Source of the DNA: Bacteroidota bacterium
GTDB taxonomy: Bacteria > Bacteroidota > Bacteroidia > Bacteroidales > JADFUO01
NCBI GenBank assembly: GCA_015222115.1
Contig: JADFUO010000258.1
Coordinates: forward strand, 1 to 17,717
Direction of reading: 5' to 3'
Length of the DNA stretch: 17,717 nucleotides
A program made the translations under genes and the position numbers. Numbering within the stretch: the stretch's first letter is position 1; every line of letters starts with the position of its first letter. Below are positions 1-7,755 of this stretch, piece by piece. Below the pieces are notes generated by a model. That model was not told the DNA's origin and made no database searches. It saw nothing but the letters and a program-made list of their open reading frames with translations.

Positions 1-29
1 ATTATATATCTTCTGCTTATTACATTTAT

Positions 30-53
30 CCCGGTGAACGCCGGGTTTTTTTT
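30..53 (+). terminator. Intrinsic terminator of an upstream plus-strand gene
   Basis: A GC-rich inverted repeat (CCCGG / CCGGG, extendable by one T-G pair to leave a GAAC loop) is followed at once by eight T residues on the plus strand. This is a textbook Rho-independent terminator. It must serve a gene to the left of the window, because the next gene starts 73 bases downstream. It also implies that the helicase-nuclease gene begins its own transcript. Confidence 0.85.
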
Positions 54-125
54 ATTAGATCAAGATTATTCATTAACTTTACAAATATTTCATAATTTTA
101 AAGCAAATATTGAAAAGTTACTTAA

Positions 126-3100
126 ATGAGCTTTACTGTTTACAAATCATCTGCAGGTTCGGGCAAAACATATACTCTTGTTAAAGAATATCTGAAAATT
201 GTTTTAATGCATCCCACGAAATTCAGGAATATTCTTGCAATAACTTTTACAAATAAGGCTGCTAACGAGATGAAGGAAAGGATAATCAGTAATTTGATTG
301 AACTTTCGGCAACCGAACCTGATAAAAATTCAATCACAATTAAATATTTATTACCCGAACTAATATCAGACTTAAAAATTGATACCGAAACAATTACGAA
401 AAGATCATCTGAAGCACTTGAACTGATATTACATAATTATTCTGATTTTGCCATTGGAACCATTGATAGTTTTGTTCATAAAATAATACGCATTTTTGCC
501 CACGACCTTCACCTTCCATTGAATTTTGATGTGGAAATGGATGAGGATACACTTATTTCACAGGCAATTGACCTATTGATAAGCAGGGTAGGTACTGATG
601 AGAAATTAACAAAAGTTTTGATGAGGTTTACTGAAGATAAAACCGAGAATGAACAAAACTGGAATATTGAAACCGACCTGCAAACATTTGCCAAATCCCT
701 GTTAAAAGAAGATGGTCAGTATCAGATTGAAAAATTGAAAAAACTTACTCTGGATGATTTTTTAAAAATTAACAAAAAGATTTTAGAGAATATTAAAAAG
801 TTTGAAGATTCGGTAAAGGAAAAAGCAGGTATTGCCATCCAGCTCATTCATAAAAATAATGTTTCAATCTCATCGTTTTATTATGGGAATCAAGGTATTG
901 GAAAATATTTTGATAATTTATTCAACGGTGATTTTGAAAAGATTAAACCGAATTCAAGAGTTATTCAAACTATAGAAAAAAATAAGTGGTACAGCGGGAA
1001 AACCGATGATTATCAAAAATATGCAATTGATAATATTAAATCTGAACTCAAGGAAATATATTTTGATATTGAAGAAAATATTATAAACGGGTATAGTAAA
1101 TATATGGTTCTTAAACTTTTACGGCGAAATATTTATCCTTTGGCAGTTTTAAATGAAATAGAAAAAATATTGAACGAAATAAAAACCCAAAACAATATTG
1201 TACACATCTCAGAATTTAATAAAAGAATTGCAGATATAGTTTTAAATGAGCCGGTACCGTTTATTTACGAACGCCTGGGTGAAAAATATAAATATTTTTT
1301 GATTGATGAATTTCAGGATACTTCGGTTTTGCAATGGCATAATCTTTTGCCGTTGATTGATAATTCACTTGCTGAAGATAATTTTAATATGCTTGTGGGA
1401 GACGGCAAGCAGGCAATTTACCGGTGGAGAAACGGCGAGGTTGAGCAGTTTGCAAAACTTCCTGAGATTTATAAAAAAGAAAATAACCCATTTATTTCCG
1501 AAAGAGAACAAAACCTGATGCGGAATTATAATTCGGAAGAGCTTAAAAAAAATTATCGTTCCAAGGCTGAAATTGTGGATTTTAACAATAAGTTTTTTAA
1601 AGTTGTGGCATCTTTGATAAAACCTCCGTTTGATTCAATATATGAGAATCTTGAACAAGAATTTGAAACTAATAATACAGGCGGTTATGTAAATATTGAT
1701 TTTATTGATAAAAAAAATGCAGAAGATTCTTTTGAAGAAATAAACTTTAAAAAGATAAAAGAAATTATTTTGGAATTGCAGCAACAAAATTTCAACTGGG
1801 GTGATATTGCTATTTTATGCCGCAAAAATAAAGAAGCCAGTAATATTGCAAGGTTTCTGCTTAATGAAAATATTGATGTAATTTCATCAGAATCTTTATT
1901 ATTGAGCAGTTCACACAAGCTAAATTTTATTATTGCTTTAATTAAATATTTGCTTGATCCGTCGGACAATATTCAAAAAACTCATATTTTAAATTTTTTA
2001 AAACAAAATAATCAGGAAAGCTTTCGGGATAAGTTTTTTATATCAAAATTGAGGAACTTACAGGTTTTTGACCTTTGTGAAGAGTTGATTCGTTTGTTTG
2101 GGTTAAATTCTAAGCCCGATCCATACATCCAGTTTTTTTTAGATGCGGTTTTAAAATATACTATTGAAAATAATTCGGGAATTTCTGATTTTATTGATTG
2201 GTGGGAAGAGAAAAAAGATAAGCTTTCAATTATTGTTCCCGAAGGTATTAATGCGGTGAATATTTTGACGATTCACAAAGCAAAAGGACTTGAATTTCCT
2301 GTTGTAATTTATCCTTTTGCAAATGAAAGTTCACGGATGACAAAAAAAGAATTATGGGTTGACCTTAACGAACCTGAAATTCCTGAAATGGATGTAGCTT
2401 TATTGCCGGCCATTAAAGATATGGAAGATACATCTTTTGCCAATCTTTATATTGAAGAAAAAAACAAGTCGTTTCTTGATATGATAAATTTGCTTTATGT
2501 TGTGATGACACGACCTACAGATCGCTTGTATATTCTTACTGAAAAACCATCTGAAAACCCGAAAGAAATTAATTCATTGCCGCATGTTTTTGTATATTAT
2601 TTAAAGTCAGAAGGATTATGGCTTGAAAATACAACGGAATATTCATTTGGAAATAAACAAATTTTTGAAAGAATTATTCAACCTGAAGATAAAAGTATTT
2701 TTAAATTAGAATCTTTTATTTCGGAAGATTGGAACAAGAAAATTCTTATAAGTACTTCCGCACCTGAAATTTGGGATGTAAGCGACCCCGATAGAAATAA
2801 AGAATGGGGTAATTTGGTACATGCTCTGCTTGCAAATATTATCACTTATGATGATGTTGAAAATGCTGTTGAGGACTTTTTCAGTAAGGGGATAATTGAT
2901 AAAACTGAAAAAAATAAATTATTGGAAAAAATCATACAGTTTGTTATGGATCCACAGGTAAAACCGTTTTTTGAAAAAAATCTTAATATCAAAACCGAAA
3001 CCGAAATACTTTTACCAAACGGACAAACATTCCGCCCCGACCGTTTGATCTTATCAGGAAATAAAGCAATAGTGATTGATTATAAAACCGGTAAAGCCGA

Positions 3101-3218
3101 AGAAAAACATAAAAAACAAATATATCATTATGCCAGGTTGATAGAAGAAATGGGATATAATGAGGTTGAAAAATATTTGCTTTATATTGATGAAAATATT
3201 GAGGTTGTTAAGGTTTGA
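126..3218 (+). CDS. AddA/RecB-like UvrD-family helicase with C-terminal RecB nuclease domain
   Basis: Predicted ATP-dependent 3'-5' DNA helicase and nuclease (1030 aa) of the AddA/RecB type, which resects double-strand ends in the cytoplasm for RecA-dependent repair. Superfamily 1A motifs are present in order: Walker A SSAGSGKT (residues 8-15), motif Ia AITFTNKAANEM (about 39-50), Walker B IDEFQD (about 393-398), motif III VGDGKQAIYRW (about 424-434), motif IV LKKNYRS, motif V TIHKAKGLEFP (about 715-725) and motif VI YVVMTRPTDRL (about 791-801). The C-terminus carries a RecB-type PD-(D/E)XK nuclease: GNLVH (about 895), RPDR (about 970), IDYKTGK (about 984) and QIYHYA (about 998). All key nuclease residues look intact. 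The ATG sits directly before the conserved Walker A region, so the start is secure. Length fits Bacteroidetes AddA-like proteins. The usual AddB-like partner is not in the window; it could lie to the left, beyond the terminator. The general class is near certain; equivalence to addA is inference. Confidence 0.93.
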   Translation: MSFTVYKSSAGSGKTYTLVKEYLKIVLMHPTKFRNILAITFTNKAANEMKERIISNLIELSATEPDKNSITIKYLLPELISDLKIDTETITKRSSEALELILHNYSDFAIGTIDSFVHKIIRIFAHDLHLPLNFDVEMDEDTLISQAIDLLISRVGTDEKLTKVLMRFTEDKTENEQNWNIETDLQTFAKSLLKEDGQYQIEKLKKLTLDDFLKINKKILENIKKFEDSVKEKAGIAIQLIHKNNVSISSFYYGNQGIGKYFDNLFNGDFEKIKPNSRVIQTIEKNKWYSGKTDDYQKYAIDNIKSELKEIYFDIEENIINGYSKYMVLKLLRRNIYPLAVLNEIEKILNEIKTQNNIVHISEFNKRIADIVLNEPVPFIYERLGEKYKYFLIDEFQDTSVLQWHNLLPLIDNSLAEDNFNMLVGDGKQAIYRWRNGEVEQFAKLPEIYKKENNPFISEREQNLMRNYNSEELKKNYRSKAEIVDFNNKFFKVVASLIKPPFDSIYENLEQEFETNNTGGYVNIDFIDKKNAEDSFEEINFKKIKEIILELQQQNFNWGDIAILCRKNKEASNIARFLLNENIDVISSESLLLSSSHKLNFIIALIKYLLDPSDNIQKTHILNFLKQNNQESFRDKFFISKLRNLQVFDLCEELIRLFGLNSKPDPYIQFFLDAVLKYTIENNSGISDFIDWWEEKKDKLSIIVPEGINAVNILTIHKAKGLEFPVVIYPFANESSRMTKKELWVDLNEPEIPEMDVALLPAIKDMEDTSFANLYIEEKNKSFLDMINLLYVVMTRPTDRLYILTEKPSENPKEINSLPHVFVYYLKSEGLWLENTTEYSFGNKQIFERIIQPEDKSIFKLESFISEDWNKKILISTSAPEIWDVSDPDRNKEWGNLVHALLANIITYDDVENAVEDFFSKGIIDKTEKNKLLEKIIQFVMDPQVKPFFEKNLNIKTETEILLPNGQTFRPDRLILSGNKAIVIDYKTGKAEEKHKKQIYHYARLIEEMGYNEVEKYLLYIDENIEVVKV

Positions 3219-3226
3219 ACTACTGA

Positions 3227-3349
3227 TTAATGAGTGAATTGTTTTAACATCAAACTTACTGCCAGGTAGTATCTTTCATTTTGTTCGGAATCGTACAAAT
3301 AATATTCGTATTTGGACACTTTTCCGTTATATTGATCTAAATTATAAGC
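3227..3349 (-). pseudogene. Possible remnant of a protein C-terminus (about 40 codons, no start codon)
   Basis: In the gap between the helicase and the protease, the minus strand has an open frame of 40 codons ending in TAA at 3227-3229. It reads like real protein, with many Tyr, Glu and Leu residues, and ends YYLAVSLMLKQFTH. The open stretch begins just after an in-frame stop and has no plausible start codon near its 5' end; another stop follows a few codons further upstream. It could be the decayed tail of a lost gene, or a chance open frame in AT-rich DNA. I do not recognise the family. Confidence 0.22.
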
Positions 3350-3499
3350 TTAAATTATTGATTACAATCTTTATATGTTTTGTGGCATTATATTGGAATG
3401 AAAAGAATGTTTATTTAGGAACTAAAGCCATTTTAAAAAATAACTTAGTTTCGTAAACTTATTAACATAAATTATAAATTAATAAAGAATCAAACAATT

Positions 3500-6400
3500 A
3501 TGAAGAAATTCTTAGCAGTTTTAATTTCAGTTTTAGTTTTCCAGATGTTGATATATGCCCAGGAAGAAGCACGTTTAATGCGGTTTCCGGCAATTTATGG
3601 CGATCAGGTGGTATTTTCCTATGCAGGCGATCTTTATACTGTTTCAAAGGCAGGTGGGATTGCCCGCAAACTTACTAATGACGATGGTTATGAAATGTTT
3701 TCAAGGTTCTCCCCTGATGGTAAGTCCATTGCTTTTACAGGTCAGTATGATGGAAATACCGAAGTTTATCTGATGCCTGCCCAAGGTGGTATTCCTGAAA
3801 GATTGACTTATACAGCCACACTTGGCAGGGATGATATTTCTGACAGAATGGGACCCAACAATATTGTAATGTGCTGGAAAGATAATGATAGTATTGTTTA
3901 CCGTTCACGCAAAAAATCTTTTAATTCTTTTAAGGGTCAGTTATTTATTGTTTCAACTCATGGTGGATTATCAGAAGAAATTCCTTTGCCTTGCGGTGGA
4001 TTTTGCAGCTATTCTCCTGATAAAACCAAGCTGGCATATAATCGTGTTTTTCGTGAGTTCAGGACATGGAAATATTACAAGGGCGGAATGGCAGATGATA
4101 TCTGGATTTATGATTTTAAAACAAAAAAGGTAAAAAATATAACAAATAATGATTTCCAGAATATTTTTCCGATGTGGCATCACGATTTTATTTATTTCTT
4201 ATCAGACCGCGACAGAACTATGAATTTGTTTTCTTATAATATAAAAACCAAAGAGACCGAAAAACTAACTAACTATACTAAGTATGATATAAAATTCCCG
4301 TCATTAGGGAATAACTCAATAATCTATGAAAATGGTGGCTATATTTATAATTTTGACCTTGCTGCTCAAAAACCTGAAAAGATTAAAATACAAATTGCCA
4401 ATGATTTTGTAAATGGCAGGAGTGAAATGAAGGATGCTTCAAAATATATAAATTCATGGGCAGTTTCTCCTGATGGTAAAAGAGCTGTGTTCGGTGCAAG
4501 AGGTGATGTTTACACAGTACCTGCAAAATCGGGTATTACAAAAAACCTTACAGAATCTTCAGATGTGCACGACAGGAATGTTGAATGGTCGCCCGACGGG
4601 AAATATATTTCATTTATTTCGGATGTTACCGGTGAAGATGAAATTTATATCATCAAACAGGATGGCAGCGAACCCCCGGTTCAGTTAACAAAAAATAGTA
4701 CAACATACAAGTATAATCCTGTATGGTCAACCGATAGTAAAAAGTTACTTTGGGGAGATAAGGAATTATATTTGAAATATATTGATATTGATACTAAAAA
4801 AGTCACAATTGTTGACAAAGCAACTGACTGGGAAATGAGAAATTACTCATGGTCGCCCGATAACAAATGGATAGCTTATACTTTACCAAAAAACAGAGGG
4901 TCTTCACAGATTATGATTTATAATCTTGATTCAAAAGAAATAAATCCTGTTACAGATGAATGGTATAACTCAGGCAGTCCGGTTTTCAGTAAAGATGGTA
5001 AATATCTTTTCTATACTTCACAAAGGGATTTTAACCCGATATACAGTCAAACGGAATGGAACCATGCATATCGCGATATGAGTAAGATTTATTTAACAAC
5101 ATTGCAAAAATCCACTCCTTCGCCTTTTGAACCTGAAAATGATGAAGTAACTGTAAAAGAGGAAAAAAAGGAAGGTGAGGAAAATAAGAATAATGAAGAA
5201 AAAGGCAAAAAGGATGAAAAAACCGATAAAGAAAAGGAACTTATCGTAAAGATTGATTTTGATGGTATTGTTGACCGTACTGTCGTATTACCTATTTCTG
5301 CTGCCAATTATTTTAATCTGAATCCCGTAGGAGAAAATATTTATTATACAAAATTTGCAGCTGGCGGTAATGGAACAAGTTTAAAAATGTTCAATCTTAA
5401 AGATAAAAAAGAAACTGACCTCGGTAAATATAGGAGCTTTATAATATCGGCTGATGAAAAGAAAATGTTTCTATCCAGCAGTGGAAAGTATGCGATTATT
5501 GATCTTCCTAAATCTAAAATTGATATTAAGGATTATCTTAATCTTGATAATATGAAAATTTGGGTTGACCTGAAAGCAGAATGGCAGCAAATTTATAATG
5601 AAGCATGGCGACAGATGAGGGATTTCTTTTATGCTCCCAATATGCATGGTCTGAATTGGGAAGAAATACAAGATAAATATGCTCCGCTTGTTCAGTATGT
5701 GAACGACCGTAACGACCTGAATTATATAATTGGTGAAATGATAGGTGAACTTAGTATCGGGCATGCTTATGTTAGTGGAGGCGACAAGCATAATCCCAAA
5801 AGAATTAAAATGGGCTTATTAGGAGCGGAACTCAGTAAGGATAAATCGGGTTATTATAAAATTGATAAAATTTTGAAAGGTGAGAACTGGACAAATAACA
5901 CACGTTCACCATTAACTGAAATTGGTGTTGGTATCAATGAAGAAGACTATATTATTGCCGTTAATGGTAAACCAACCAATCGGATGACTGATATTTATGC
6001 TTCGTTGATTAATACTGCCGGTAAACAGGTTGAACTAACCGTTAACGACAAACCATCGGATAAAGACAGTAAAAAAGTGATTGTTGTGCCTGTTGCTGAT
6101 GAAAGTGATTTATACTATTTCAATTGGGTACAAAATAATATTAAAAAAGTTAATGAAGCTACAAACGGGCAGGTTGGCTATATTCATATTCCTGACATGG
6201 GTGTTGGCGGATTAAATGAATTTGTTAAATATTATTATCCTCAAATAAATAAAAAAGCACTTATAATTGACGATAGAGGCAATGGCGGAGGTAATGTTTC
6301 TCCTATGATCATTGAACGTTTAAACAGGGAACTGGTATATTTGAGAATGAGCCGTAATACTTCATTGAATACTCAGCCCGGAGCTATGGTTATTGGTCCG

Positions 6401-6772
6401 AAAGTATTATTGATTGATATGTACTCTGCTTCAGATGGCGACCTTTTTCCTTATCAGTTTAAAAAGCTGGGACTTGGTAAAGTTATTGGTATGCGTTCAT
6501 GGGGTGGGGTAGTTGGTATAAGAGGAAGCTTACCGATTATTGATGGTGGTTCATTGAAACGTCCTGAATTTGCTACGTACGATGCTGATGGTGAAGGATG
6601 GATTATTGAGGGTTATGGCGTTGATCCTGATATTGTAATTGATAATGACCCTGCAAAAGAATATGCAGGCGAAGATGAACAATTGAATAAAGCTATTGAA
6701 GTGATTTTGGAGGAACTGAAAAACCGTAAACCTTTACCTGATATTCCCGAGTTTCCTGATAAAAGTAAATAA
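3500..6772 (+). CDS. Exported tricorn-like S41 family serine protease
   Basis: Predicted periplasmic or exported peptidase of 1090 aa with the architecture of tricorn protease. A signal peptide (Lys-Lys start, hydrophobic stretch to about residue 19, likely cleavage near YAQ-EEA) precedes beta-propeller sequence rich in PD40-type repeats: FSPDGK (about 70), YSPDK (170), VSPDGK (321), WSPDGK (362), WSTDSK (408), WSPDNK (450) and FSKDGK (495). A Lys/Glu-rich low-complexity linker follows (about 546-582), then the tricorn core domain, a PDZ-like segment (about 812-850) and the S41 catalytic domain. By comparison with tricorn, the likely catalytic residues are H755 (in GHAYV), the nucleophile S978 (in SASDGD) and E1037 (in EGYGVDPD). 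The position matching tricorn Ser745 is Gly754. Archaeal tricorn trims proteasome products in the cytosol; the signal peptide places this one outside the cytoplasm, where it probably degrades peptides. It ends 4 bases from the convergent gene on the other strand. A clear promoter was not found in the 281-base upstream gap. Confidence 0.92.
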   Translation: MKKFLAVLISVLVFQMLIYAQEEARLMRFPAIYGDQVVFSYAGDLYTVSKAGGIARKLTNDDGYEMFSRFSPDGKSIAFTGQYDGNTEVYLMPAQGGIPERLTYTATLGRDDISDRMGPNNIVMCWKDNDSIVYRSRKKSFNSFKGQLFIVSTHGGLSEEIPLPCGGFCSYSPDKTKLAYNRVFREFRTWKYYKGGMADDIWIYDFKTKKVKNITNNDFQNIFPMWHHDFIYFLSDRDRTMNLFSYNIKTKETEKLTNYTKYDIKFPSLGNNSIIYENGGYIYNFDLAAQKPEKIKIQIANDFVNGRSEMKDASKYINSWAVSPDGKRAVFGARGDVYTVPAKSGITKNLTESSDVHDRNVEWSPDGKYISFISDVTGEDEIYIIKQDGSEPPVQLTKNSTTYKYNPVWSTDSKKLLWGDKELYLKYIDIDTKKVTIVDKATDWEMRNYSWSPDNKWIAYTLPKNRGSSQIMIYNLDSKEINPVTDEWYNSGSPVFSKDGKYLFYTSQRDFNPIYSQTEWNHAYRDMSKIYLTTLQKSTPSPFEPENDEVTVKEEKKEGEENKNNEEKGKKDEKTDKEKELIVKIDFDGIVDRTVVLPISAANYFNLNPVGENIYYTKFAAGGNGTSLKMFNLKDKKETDLGKYRSFIISADEKKMFLSSSGKYAIIDLPKSKIDIKDYLNLDNMKIWVDLKAEWQQIYNEAWRQMRDFFYAPNMHGLNWEEIQDKYAPLVQYVNDRNDLNYIIGEMIGELSIGHAYVSGGDKHNPKRIKMGLLGAELSKDKSGYYKIDKILKGENWTNNTRSPLTEIGVGINEEDYIIAVNGKPTNRMTDIYASLINTAGKQVELTVNDKPSDKDSKKVIVVPVADESDLYYFNWVQNNIKKVNEATNGQVGYIHIPDMGVGGLNEFVKYYYPQINKKALIIDDRGNGGGNVSPMIIERLNRELVYLRMSRNTSLNTQPGAMVIGPKVLLIDMYSASDGDLFPYQFKKLGLGKVIGMRSWGGVVGIRGSLPIIDGGSLKRPEFATYDADGEGWIIEGYGVDPDIVIDNDPAKEYAGEDEQLNKAIEVILEELKNRKPLPDIPEFPDKSK

Positions 6773-6776
6773 TTGT

Positions 6777-7373
6777 TTAAAACTGGTATGATAAACCAAA
6801 GTTTAAGAGACCTTTGTATCCAAAACCTAATTCCATAAACCCTCCTAAACTTTTTCCTAGTCTAACTCCTACAGCTGTTATCTGAAAGTTAAAATGGTTT
6901 ATATTATTAGTTTGTTCTTGTCCTATGTCCGGTTTGTAAGTGTCTTTTCTAAATGTATATCCGATACCTAAACCGGAATACATTTGAAAAACTTCTTTGT
7001 TGATGTATCTATAATCACCCTCTAAAGCTATAGTGATTCTATTACTATATCCTTTTCCATCTAATGTATCTTTGTCTTTAATGTCATAAGATATTATTGC
7101 ATCATATCCGGCAGTTATTCCCCAATTAAATTTATGTGCGATATTTTTATAAGTAATAAAAATACCTCCCAATTCTTTTGTATTATCTGTTGTTACATAA
7201 CCAAGAGTAAATATATCAATAAACAAGTCAGAATAAAAGTCTATAAATTCGTCATTTGTCAGAACTCCATAACTAACGGATATGTCATGTTTAGAGTCTT
7301 GTCCAAACAATTTATTATTAGAAATTGCAATTAATAGTATAATTGATGCTGAAAAGATAAATAATTTTTTCAT
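6777..7373 (-). CDS. Hypothetical exported protein, probable small outer-membrane beta-barrel
   Basis: A 198-aa protein of no family I recognise. The N-terminus is a typical signal peptide (MKKLF, a hydrophobic run to about residue 17, likely cleavage after LFGQ). The mature part has alternating aromatic/glycine-rich strands such as GLGIGYTF and LGFGYKGLLNFGLSYQF and ends in phenylalanine, the usual C-terminal signature of barrel proteins inserted by the BAM complex. An outer-membrane barrel of about eight strands is therefore inferred. It lies 41 bases downstream of the DUF3467 gene on the same strand and may be the last gene of the rpoBC transcript, or it may have its own promoter. A TAATTTTG box at about 7437-7444 lacks a -33 partner. 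It ends 4 bases from the stop of the protease gene on the opposite strand. Confidence 0.7.
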   Translation of the reverse strand: MKKLFIFSASIILLIAISNNKLFGQDSKHDISVSYGVLTNDEFIDFYSDLFIDIFTLGYVTTDNTKELGGIFITYKNIAHKFNWGITAGYDAIISYDIKDKDTLDGKGYSNRITIALEGDYRYINKEVFQMYSGLGIGYTFRKDTYKPDIGQEQTNNINHFNFQITAVGVRLGKSLGGFMELGFGYKGLLNFGLSYQF

Positions 7374-7414
7374 TGGATAAAAATCAGGTTTATAAATAAT
7401 GATTAATTCTGAAT

Positions 7415-7732
7415 TTATGCCTGTGCAGTAGGTCCCCCAAAATTAATCGGAGGTAATACTTCTCCTGGGGTTGGTTCCTTTATAGTGCCATGCATAGTTT
7501 CATATTTGCCAACATTATCCTGTAAAGCCCTAAGTAGTCTTTTTGCATGTTGAGGTGTTAATATTATCCTTGATTTCACCTTTGCCTTTGGTACACCAGG
7601 CATAATTTTAATAAAATCAATAATGAATTCAGATGTGGAATGTGTTATCATGGCTAAGTTTGAATAAATACCTTCTGCCATTTCTTCACTCAATTCAATG
7701 TTTATTTGTTTTTGTTGTTTTTGTTCGGGCAT
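7415..7732 (-). CDS. DUF3467 domain-containing protein, linked to rpoC
   Basis: A small 105-aa protein that I recognise as the DUF3467 family, known in Bacteroidetes mainly as the gene just downstream of rpoC. Its function is not established. Visible features are a charged Gln/Lys-rich start, a core with a predicted helix-strand pattern (SEEMAEGIYSNLAMITHS, then FIIDFIKIMPG, then a basic strand with SRIILTPQHAKRLLRAL) and a Pro/Gly-rich tail ending INFGGPTAQA. There is no signal peptide or membrane segment, so it should be cytoplasmic. The gene begins 23 bases after the rpoC stop with no terminator between, so co-transcription with rpoBC is very likely. A role connected to RNA polymerase is an inference from gene order only. 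The ATG start is supported by the operon spacing. Confidence 0.85.
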   Translation of the reverse strand: MPEQKQQKQINIELSEEMAEGIYSNLAMITHSTSEFIIDFIKIMPGVPKAKVKSRIILTPQHAKRLLRALQDNVGKYETMHGTIKEPTPGEVLPPINFGGPTAQA

Positions 7733-7755
7733 ATTACTTAATTTTAATAAAAAAA

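Noticed and set aside
74..81. TAACTTTA as a -7 box for the helicase gene
   Set aside because: The last base mismatches the consensus and no TTG lies about 19-21 bases upstream.
3257..3271. Small hairpin after the helicase gene as a terminator
   Set aside because: The stem is weak with a wobble pair and a 3-base loop, and no T-run follows directly.
3446..3453. TAGTTTCG as a -7 box for the protease gene
   Set aside because: It has one mismatch to TAnnTTTG and no TTG at the expected -33 distance.
6780..6804. Bulged hairpin at the end of the barrel-protein gene as a minus-strand terminator
   Set aside because: The stem has a 2-base bulge and is AT-rich, the T-run is only four bases, and it overlaps coding sequence and the stop codon.
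7437..7444. Perfect TAATTTTG box on the minus strand before the barrel-protein gene
   Set aside because: It falls inside codons for the conserved INFGG end of the DUF3467 protein and has no properly spaced TTG, so it is probably coding coincidence.
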